Shown here piece by piece: positions 9,901-17,510 of a stretch of 17,510 bases of DNA (positions are counted from its first letter, which is position 1; each line of letters opens with the position of its first letter). A program made the position numbers and the translations under genes. Under the pieces are notes generated by a model. The model was not told the origin of the DNA, did not search any database, and was given only the letters and a program-made list of their open reading frames with translations. Source of the DNA: Lunasporangiospora selenospora (lineage: Eukaryota > Mortierellomycota > Mortierellomycetes > Mortierellales > Mortierellaceae); contig JAABOA010000109.1 in assembly GCA_015680635.1 (NCBI GenBank), positions 7,356 to 24,865 of the forward strand, given 5' to 3'.

Positions 9901-10536
9901 ACGCTCAGGTTCAAGAAGAAGGTCGAATCCAAGCGCCTCATTTATTTGGGCCTGCCAAAGGATTTGTGCTGGACGTTGTTTTCCAAGACCATTACTATCC
10001 CATGTTTCTAAAGCATGTCCAGCAGCAGAACCTTGGTTTAACAGTCCAGGGCCATGGCCATTTCTTCTTTCGAAAGATGGCGATGTACTGGGTCGGTGGC
10101 ACTCTCTGGGTCGTAGTCTTTGCGCTTCAGGTGCTGTTCGTGTTGTTGGGAGTTGGTGGATGGAGTCGGCCTTGGGCATGGGTTGTCGGAATAATACCAG
10201 GAACCATTGCGACGACATTTCTGTCCACGGGTATTTTCGAGTTTTCACCTATCCTTGGACTCTTGGGAAAAGTGTAAGGATATTCTCCATTTAATTATTG
10301 TTGCAAAAGGGATTTTTCAGCCATTTGAACAAGTGTTTGCTAACAATCCGCTGGGTCAATGTTCTTTTGTCTCTTGTAATAGTGTGGACGATAATCATTG
10401 CTCTCGGCTTCGAAGGATTGCTGAGCCATCCATTCGTCTCTATCACCGACAAAAGGGACTCTGGATGTTGTGTGGGTGTATCTTTGTGGCTGTAATATTT
10501 ACACTTGTTTTTGCGGCATTGCCACAGAAGGCATGA
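6961..10536 (+). CDS. Membrane-anchored RGS-domain protein, Rax1-like
   Basis: Exons 6961-8295, 8403-10273 and 10383-10536 give 1119 residues. The ATG lies in an ideal context (GCCGCCATGGCA). Intron 1 is GTAAGT...CTAG (107 nt); intron 2 is GTAAGG...ATAG (109 nt) with a TGCTAAC branch point. Residues 1-406 are disordered and rich in S, P, Q and R. An RGS domain is split: LLQILDKRTSF...VEYLNFWT plus DVMAHERFCK (about 407-455), EDVKESALKIYRKYL (687-701) and EFYLPLKCRRRI to MFLKHVQQQN (933-988). Between the last two lie a basic helical stretch and an acidic run (851-867). Three membrane helices follow (about 1006-1027, 1036-1057, 1095-1115). The split RGS plus three helices matches the Rax1 family, although yeast Rax1 is only about 435 residues. 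Known: Rax1 marks cell poles with Rax2, and RGS domains usually stimulate G-alpha GTPase. A role in polarity or G-protein signalling here is inferred. Confidence 0.85.
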
Positions 10537-10711
10537 TGAAAATTCATTGATTTCTAATTTAGTCTGGCATTTATGTAGAGTAGTAGCTAATGAATCAAAA
10601 GAACACTAGTAGAATAACAGAAGGAGAATGTTTTATGGAGAAAAGGGAGAAGGAGAGTGGATGTTCTATATTACATGTTTATACCATTTCTCTAGAGAGT
10701 TGAAAAAGGAC
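10537..10711. other. Convergent 3' region between the RGS gene and REV7
   Basis: These 175 bases separate the RGS stop (TGA, 10534-10536) from the REV7 stop (TAG, 10714-10712 on the minus strand). The region is AT-rich and noncoding as far as can be seen. The two transcripts probably overlap at their 3' ends because so little space is available. Confidence 0.5.
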
Positions 10712-12177
10712 CTAGAACTCTGATGAAAGAACAGGGATGCCCTGTCCCACTTGGTACCAAATTTCTTTCCGTTCCACTCCACCAGAATCCAGTAAATTAG
10801 GAGAATGGGAGGAATCATGTTCGATGCGACACTCTTGAGAGCCTTTAACATGAATGTGGTGAATAGGCCACCTCCTTTTCGGAAGAGTCAAGTTGTCAAG
10901 CGGGCTTGAGATTGAGAAGTTGTCCTCTTGGACCATTAGCATTTGTTTTGGGATTAACCCCTGAAAGCTTTGACCAGCCTCTGATTTTAAAAGGAGATGA
11001 ACCTTTGTTCTCGAGAGTTCTGCCGCGAGATCTATCCTGTTCGTTATTTGGGCAGAGTCCTCTGAAGGCAAAGACTCTGGAGGCTCTGGATCTGTTGGCA
11101 GTAGAGTCATGCCCATAATCTCTTGAATAAGCTTCCGTTCCCACAATTGTTCTTCTCGTCGCAGTTTATGTTGTTGCTGTTGGTGTGCGTTCGACTCTGC
11201 CGTTTGTGTTGGAAAGCTAATCTCTGACAGAGGTCTAGCAGGAGAACTGGTTGCTGTGTCTGACGGAGATGTGATTATAGAGCGTGGATGCTGAGGCTCG
11301 AGTGGTCCAATTTGTATCATATACTGTTCCTTTGGAGAGGAGGCTGATTGTCCAAAAATCATGGCTACAATGATATTAAGCGGCTGCGAACTGGATCGAG
11401 AACTATTGTTTGTTTGTTTGTAAATAGCCTCCCTCAGGTCATGAAACATCCCTTCTCCCGTCTCCAGGAACTGATGTATGGCCATTCGATGGTGGAAAAA
11501 AAATAGTGGAAGGGTAGAGTAGACGGTCAGTTTGCGAAGTGTTTTTGATTAAGAGACTGTTTGGTGGCAAACAGTAAGCCATAATTTGGTAGCACTACTC
11601 AACCTTCTGGAGATCACTAATAGATTGTCTTTTAGAGTTCTTTGTCCATCTAGACGATAGACCTGCGGTTGCTCCCGATTCTTCCCTTTGCGATACCTCG
11701 AGTTGTAGCTAGGAGTTTCACAGATTGTAAAAAATTGAGTGTCGAAGGTTAAACTGTCAATTGCTACAACATAACTGTGTATAGCTGTCCTTTACCATGT
11801 GTGTCAATTGATCCCAGGGGCTGAGGTTGAGGAAGACACAGCAAAACTCGATATTAGTACATTTCTGTTCATACCATTAGAAGACACAAGATTTCGGATC
11901 AAGCGTACATGTTAAAATACCTGCCAGTCAAGCCCCGAAGATACATGATCAACTGGATACTCGTTTGCACCATTCGAAGTGCTACTCTCACAGGTATAGG
12001 CCGAGGAGCAGTGAGGTCCACTAGCATAGATGGCTGAGTACCTCTTGTCAAAGCTGTTGTGGTATGACTTTGTGATGGAACATTGGACCCACTGCGATAG
12101 GAGGAGTGGCGGTAGTCGTACATGTTTTCGTGCGAGTTTGAATGACAAGGAGCAAGATTCTCCTGCAAAGCAGCCAT
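10712..12177 (-). CDS. REV7: Probable Rev7/MAD2B HORMA-domain protein (DNA polymerase zeta subunit); central exons unresolved
   Basis: The first supported exon is 12177-11921: an 85-codon segment with a variable N-terminus, then RPIPVRVALRMVQTSIQLIM, resembling the first HORMA helix of Rev7 (human VAVHLILYVRE). Its donor GTATTT opens a likely intron, 11920-11821, with a TACTAAT branch point and a strong pyrimidine tract ending CTCAG. The large 3' exon (open from about 11548 in frame; ATG 11485 or acceptor at 11470; stop 10714-10712) encodes AIHQFLETGEGMF (compare Rev7 HPELNQYIQDTL), LNIIVAMIFGQS...EQYMIQIG (central beta strands), VHLLLKSEAGQSF, and a tail IWYQVGQGIPVLSSEF that resembles yeast Rev7. 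Rev7 bridges Rev3 and Rev1 in translesion synthesis. I could not join 11820-11490 in frame with standard sites, so the expected YP...F...PV segment is missing or shifted. A pseudogene, a sequence error or an unusual intron are alternatives. Confidence 0.6.
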
Positions 12178-12804
12178 TGTCAGTATAAACCAGAAGAGGA
12201 ATAGACGTTGGAATGGAAGGGGGTCTCGTTTGAATGGCTAGGAAAAGACGCGTCTCGGATGTATTATAGGAGAGCTGCAAGTCCATTGGGAGGGTCTGAA
12301 CAATCAACTATTGAATGTTGTAACTAGGGCATGGCATCTGTGGCTTGTGGTGACGTGGAAGGATCGATGAAAGTGCGCGGTGAAAGTATAAAAAGGTCTT
12401 GAACGATCAATGGATTTCTTTTCTTTTCTTTTTCTTTTGTCTGTTAGCATCCGAGTGATTGGGCATCGAACCGTGTGGCATCTCTTTTTCCAATCGTCTG
12501 TGCCATTCGTTTCCTCTGCAGCCTCTGCATCCCTCTGTTTCTCCTTTTCTAGGTTCGCCTCATTGAGCCATTCTCTCAACCTTGCGAGAAGCTCTCCATC
12601 CAAGCAGGCGACTCATCTGACCCGATTGGTCTACTAGTACTGAACAGGAACAGCAAGGCGAATACATCACTGGGTGTTGCCAATCTCTTCTCGACTGCAA
12701 AAGCATCCTAAGAACTCTGATCAGCAATCACCGCTCTCCATCGACTAGGCGAGTGAGAAGAACACGTTCATTTTTGAATTCGCTAGACTTTAGAGCTACC
12801 CATC
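12178..12804. promoter_or_regulatory. Divergent REV7/RPB2 promoter
   Basis: This 627-base interval lies between the supported REV7 and RPB2 start codons. It contains a plus-strand TATAAAAA (12387-12394), a TTTTCTTTTC-type pyrimidine tract (about 12416-12440) and a C/T-rich stretch to about 12600, arranged as expected for RPB2 transcription. The minus-strand frame through 12603-12304 looks E/K/R-rich only because it is the complement of that tract and has no ATG. A 5' UTR intron in either gene is possible. Confidence 0.5.
12387..12394 (+). promoter_or_regulatory. TATA-like box, candidate for RPB2
   Basis: TATAAAAA on the plus strand, followed about 25 bases later by a strong T/C tract. It is some 410 nt upstream of the RPB2 ATG, which implies a long leader or a leader intron if it is used. 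Confidence 0.35.
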
Positions 12805-15800
12805 ATGGATGATCAAGGTACTCTATTGCAAAGATCCTTTTTGGTGTTACATGGGGTGCAAGTTGATCCGATTGTGAAAAAGACTTGCAAAAAAGAAGAA
12901 GAGAGATATTCTTTCCGAGGCAGCTGTGCTACTTTTTGATATAGGTGTGGAGAAATTAGAAAGAGTTTGTCTTGTGCTGCCCTGACAACCTTGAATTTTT
13001 GCCACAATTCGCTTTATTTTTAGGATACTATTTGGATGAGGAGGAAGAGGAAGCCATTTCCCAGGAGGATTGCTGGGCTGTGATCTCATCCTTCTTTGAG
13101 GAAAAGGGTCTAGTCAGACAGCAGTTGGACTCGTTCGACGAGTTTATCCAGAATACCATGCAGGAACTCGTCGATGAGAACTCGGATTTAATCCTGCAGA
13201 CGTCGAGCCAACATTCTGGTGCCGAAGGAGATGTTACTGTAAGAGGCACTCCTCTGCAAGATAATGCTCTGATAGGTTGGTCTACACTCGCTCTGTCAGG
13301 AATCAAGAAAACTCACTGTCAGGGAGAGCCTTTTTTGGCCTTTGTTTGTTTGATTAGAAACGATATGAGATCAACTTTGGACAGATTTACTTGTCCAGGC
13401 CAAGTATGACTGAATCGGATGGTAGTACGCAACCCATGTATCCTCACGAGGCCCGTCTGCGTAGTTTAACGTAATGGATTGTATTGGCATTGCATGGGTG
13501 CAAAGAGTTTGATGATGAGCATGCATTGTCATGGTAGAAACTCATACACCTGTCTTTTTGCCTTCAGTTATGCCGCACCTCTGTATGTTGACATGCGTAA
13601 GACGGTCAAGATTGCCAACCCGCATCATGAGAAAAACAAGGATAAGACCAACCCATACGACATGTTCATGGAGGAGGAGGGCAACGACGATGGAGGTGAC
13701 ATGAACAAGATCTTTATCGGAATGGTCCCAATCATGCTCAAGTCGACGTACTGCATGCTGACAGGACTCGATGACAATGAGCTTCAGAAAATGAACGAGT
13801 GCCAGTATGACCAGGTATGCAGATAAAAGTTTGTTTTTCCCTTTTATTTCTGGATATACCGTTGTTCGTGGCACATAGACTAACAGTTTATTATCGTGTT
13901 CCTTTAATGCCATGTGTAGGGTGGATACTTTGTCATCAACGGTTCAGAAAAGGTATTGATTGCCCAGGAGCGTATGGCCACCAATACTGTCTACGTTTTC
14001 AACAAACCTCCAGGAAACAAGTACTCCTACACTGCTGAGATCAGGAGTTCGGTCGAGCGTGGTTCAAAGAATGCGTCCCCAGTTTGGGTCAAGCTCTTGG
14101 CTCGTTCTGCCGAGCGTGCTGGAACTGGACAGACAATCGAGGCAACTCTGCCATATATCAGAGACGGAGTTCCAGTTGTCGTTGTTTTCCGTGCACTAGG
14201 CCTGGTCGCCGATCGCGACGTATTGGAGCACATTTGTTATGACAGAAATGATTACCATATGTTGGAGATGCTGAAGCCCTGTATTGAGCAGGCCTTCGTT
14301 ATTCAAGACAAGGAAGTTGCTCTGGATTACATTGGAAAGCGTGGAACGACTGTTGGTGTGACTAGGGAGAAGCGAACAAAATATGCAACCGAGATTTTGC
14401 AGAAGGAGTTCTTGCCCCATGTTGGAACTCAGTCCCACAACCAAACAAGAAAGGCCTACTTCTTTGGATATATGATCCATCGCCTACTCCTTGCTGCGCT
14501 GCACCGCCGCGATGTAGACGATCGTGATCACTACGGAAAGAAGCGCATGGATCTTGCTGGACCACTTTTGGGAGGACTTTTCAAGATTCTGTTCACAAAG
14601 CTTACAAAGGATGTGAGCAAGTACCTACGAAAGGTAAAAAAAAAAGGGGATAGACCTCTTGTATCAAACGATACGCTAGTCTACCCAGGCTTAACACAGT
14701 AACGGCGCGGTAATTCACTGTAACATGTTTATTAACAACTTCCTCGTTTATTTATGTTTACTTCATCCATTTAGTGTATTGACTCCAACAAGGATTTTGT
14801 GTTGTCGGTTGCTGTCAAATCCAACACGATTACCAATGGACTCAAGTACTCGCTTGCCACAGGAAACTGGGGAGAGCAGTTGAAGGCTATGCAGTCAAGA
14901 GCCGGTGTGTCTCAGGTGTTGAACAGATACACCTTTGCGTCCACACTTTCTCATTTGCGTCGTTGCAACACTCCTATTGGTCGTGATGGTAAGTTGGCGA
15001 AGCCTCGTCAACTCCACAACACTCACTGGGGAATGGTTTGCCCTGCCGAGACGCCCGAAGGTCAGGCTTGTGGTCTGGTCAAGAATTTGGCTCTCATGAC
15101 CAACATCTCGGTCGGATCACCGTCGGCACCCATTATCGAGTTCTTGGAAGAGTGGGGTATGGAGAACTTGGAAGAGTTGACTGCCAACAACATCCTGGAC
15201 GCTACCAAGGTCTTTGTGAACGGAGTCTGGGCTGGTGTTCATCGTGACCCTGGAAGCCTTGTGAATACTCTCAAGCGCTTGAGGCGTAACATGGATATCA
15301 ATCCTGAGGTTTCGATCGTCAAGGACATCAGAGAAAAGGAGCTGAGGATGTACACAGATGCTGGCCGTTGCTTGCGAGCACTGTTCATTGTTGAGGATCA
15401 GAAGCTGCTTTTGAGAAAAGAACACGTCGATGAGTTGTCCAAGCCTATCTACATGAATGAAGAGGGCAAGACTGTGGTAAGTATTTTTGATTCCAATAAT
15501 GGTAACGGGCCGGTTTCGGCGCCAGCTCATCGACTCTTTCGATTTTGATCATATACTAATCATTCACATTGCTACCTACTTTGCATTGGTATTTTATTAG
15601 GAACCATGGGGATGGACAGATTTGCTGAGCAACGGTATCGTAGAGTTCGTGGATGCGGAGGAAGAGGAGACCATCATGATTTGTATGACACCTGAGGATC
15701 TCGCCGAGTCACGGCAGATTCACCAAGTCCAACAACCACGAGATGCTGCTCAAAGAGTAAAGGGAGCCTCTTCCTCTTCTCTACACACCTGGACTCACTG

Positions 15801-17355
15801 TGAAGTTCATCCAAGTATGATTCTCGGTATTTGTGCCAGTATTATTCCTTTCCCAGATCACAATCAGGTAAGACTTCAGGACTGATAACCCATGACAATA
15901 GTATAACTATGCAATAACTTTGGAGGCATCATTGCCCAGTACTCACTGAATGCTCGTTTATATTCATAGTCTCCTCGTAACACATACCAATCTGCTATGG
16001 GTAAACAAGCCATGGGTATCTATGTGACCAATTACCAGGTGCGCATGGACACTCTTGCCAACATCTTGTATTATCCACAAAAGCCGCTCGCTACCACACG
16101 TTCTATGGAGTACCTTCGCTTCCGAGAGTTGCCAGCTGGTCAGAACGCCATTGTGGCCATTCTCTGTTACTCAGGATATAACCAGGAAGATTCCGTTATT
16201 ATGAACCAGAGTTCGATCGATCGTGGTTTGTTCCGAAGCTTGTACTTCCGCACGTATATGGATCAGGAGAAGAAGGTCGGTATGACGACCATGGAAGAGT
16301 TTGAGAAGCCTACACGAGAGCATGTCCTGCGCCTCCGTCACGGTACCTATGAGAAGTTGGATGACGATGGTTTGATTGCACCCGGAACTCGTGTCTCCGG
16401 AGATGATATTATTATCGGCAAGACAAAGCCCATTCCACTAGATTCGACAGAGTTGGGCCAGCGTACGGGCACACATAGCAAGTTGGATGCCTCCACACCA
16501 CTTCGAAGCACTGAGACTGGTATTGTGGATCAGGTCATGCTTACGACCAATCACGAGGGTGTCAAGTTTGTTAAAGTGCGTGTCCGCTCGACTCGTGTGC
16601 CCCAGATGGGAGACAAGTTTGCGTCCCGTCACGGTCAGAAAGGAACAATCGGTATCACATACCGTCAAGAGGATATGCCGTTCACTTGCGAGGGTATCAC
16701 GCCAGATATTATCATTAACCCACACGCCATTCCTTCACGTATGACAATCGGGCATTTGGTTGAGTGTCTGTTGTCGAAGGTATCAACGCTGGAGGGTAGT
16801 GAAGGTGACGCGACGCCATTCACGGATGTGACAGTTGAGGCTATTTCGGAGGCTCTCAAGAAGCACAATTACCAGCAGCGTGGATTCGAGGTGATGTATA
16901 ACGGACACACAGGCAAAAAGTTGGTGGCACAGGTTTTCCTTGGCCCAACATACTACCAGCGTTTGAAGCATATGGTGGACGACAAGATTCACTCGCGTGC
17001 TCGTGGACCTGTCCAGATCTTGACTCGCCAGCCCGTCGAAGGAAGGAGTCGTGACGGTGGTCTCCGTTTCGGAGAGATGGAGCGTGATTGTATGATTTCT
17101 CATGGTGTCGCACAGTTCTTGAAGGAGCGTCTCTTTGACGCCTCGGATGCCTACCGAGTCCATGTCTGTGACCTGTGTGGTTTGATTGCGATTGCCGCCC
17201 TGTCCAAGAACAGCTTCGAGTGCCGATCATGCAAGAACACGACACAGATCTCGCAGATTCATATTCCTTACTCGATGAAGCTGCTTGTACAAGAGTTGAT
17301 GGCCATGGCGATCGCACCAAGAATGTTTACGGTCGATGCGGCCAACCGGCAGTAA
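12805..17355 (+). CDS. RPB2: RNA polymerase II second-largest subunit Rpb2
   Basis: Eight exons: 12805-12817, 13024-13238, 13358-13470, 13568-13814, 13920-14633, 14775-15476, 15601-15867 and 15970-17355. Together they encode 1218 residues (yeast 1224). All introns are GT-AG (206, 119, 97, 105, 141, 124 and 102 nt), and the frame is kept throughout. The family pattern is continuous from [15 protein letters not shown] at the N-terminus. Landmarks are [54 protein letters not shown] with the acidic pair E830/D831, [15 protein letters not shown] with K973 and K981, [13 protein letters not shown] and [20 protein letters not shown]. The C-terminal zinc site has C1157, C1160, C1175 and C1178. Rpb2 forms one side of the Pol II cleft and active centre in the nucleus. 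No key residue is missing, so the gene looks intact. It is divergent to REV7. Confidence 0.98.
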
Positions 17356-17510
17356 GCAGTAAAGGCTGGGAAGGAAAGAAAGAACGAGTGAGAGAACGAG
17401 GTATCAGGAGTAGAGAAGGTGTTTCTCCTCGGTTCTTTTGTAATGTATTTCGAGCGGTGGAAAGGTGTATTTGCACAACGGAGCGCTGGCGAGTCATTCT
17501 GTGCGGACAA
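17356..17510 (+). other. RPB2 3' flank
   Basis: Purine-rich sequence follows the TAA stop, then TTTTGTAATGTATTT (about 17437-17451), a plausible 3'-end region without a canonical AATAAA. No start of a further gene is visible before the window ends. Confidence 0.45.

Noticed and set aside
12460-12475. Minus-strand match to a tRNA B box (GGTTCGATGCC)
   Set aside because: The flanking bases do not form the T-arm stem beyond two pairs, and no A box or acceptor stem fits.
12304-12603. Minus-strand frame with an E/K-rich helical start, possible first exon of REV7
   Set aside because: It has no ATG (opens at TTG), a stop lies four codons upstream, and it is the complement of the C/T-rich RPB2 promoter. 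No convincing splice into REV7 was found.

Overview
The window looks like nuclear DNA of a filamentous fungus, most likely an early-diverging lineage such as Mortierellomycota or Mucoromycota. The reasons are many short GT-AG introns (about 97-206 nt) with CTAAC/CTGAC-type branch points, compact intergenic spaces, pyrimidine-rich promoters and unmistakably fungal gene families. The exact taxon is an inference. The RPB2 gene at the right end is a standard fungal phylogenetic marker and would settle it.

Layout, left to right: (1) 1-1334, minus strand, the N-terminal part of an SSZ1-type Hsp70 (ribosome-associated complex), cut by the window edge. (2) 1335-1752, a short divergent promoter with a perfect inverted repeat. 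(3) 1753-4029, plus strand, NOG1, the 60S ribosome assembly GTPase, four exons. (4) 4500-4865, minus strand, a small cysteine-free thioredoxin-fold protein, tail to tail with NOG1. (5) About 5.04-6.96 kb, a gene-poor stretch upstream of the next gene. (6) 6961-10536, plus strand, a 1119-residue RGS protein with three C-terminal membrane helices (Rax1-like), three exons. (7) 10712-12177, minus strand, a probable REV7/MAD2B HORMA protein (DNA polymerase zeta subunit) whose central splicing I could not resolve. (8) 12178-12804, a divergent promoter. (9) 12805-17355, plus strand, RPB2, the second-largest RNA polymerase II subunit, eight exons and 1218 residues, complete.

The genes alternate in head-to-head and tail-to-tail pairs. 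SSZ1 and NOG1 both serve ribosome production or function and could share one promoter. REV7 and RPB2 share another. No mobile elements, CRISPR arrays, tRNA or rRNA genes were recognised. Most of the content is core eukaryotic housekeeping. The less ordinary items are the redox-dead thioredoxin-like protein, the membrane-anchored RGS protein with a split domain, the unresolved REV7 locus and the very short first coding exons of SSZ1 and RPB2. I do not see a convincing undescribed multi-gene system.
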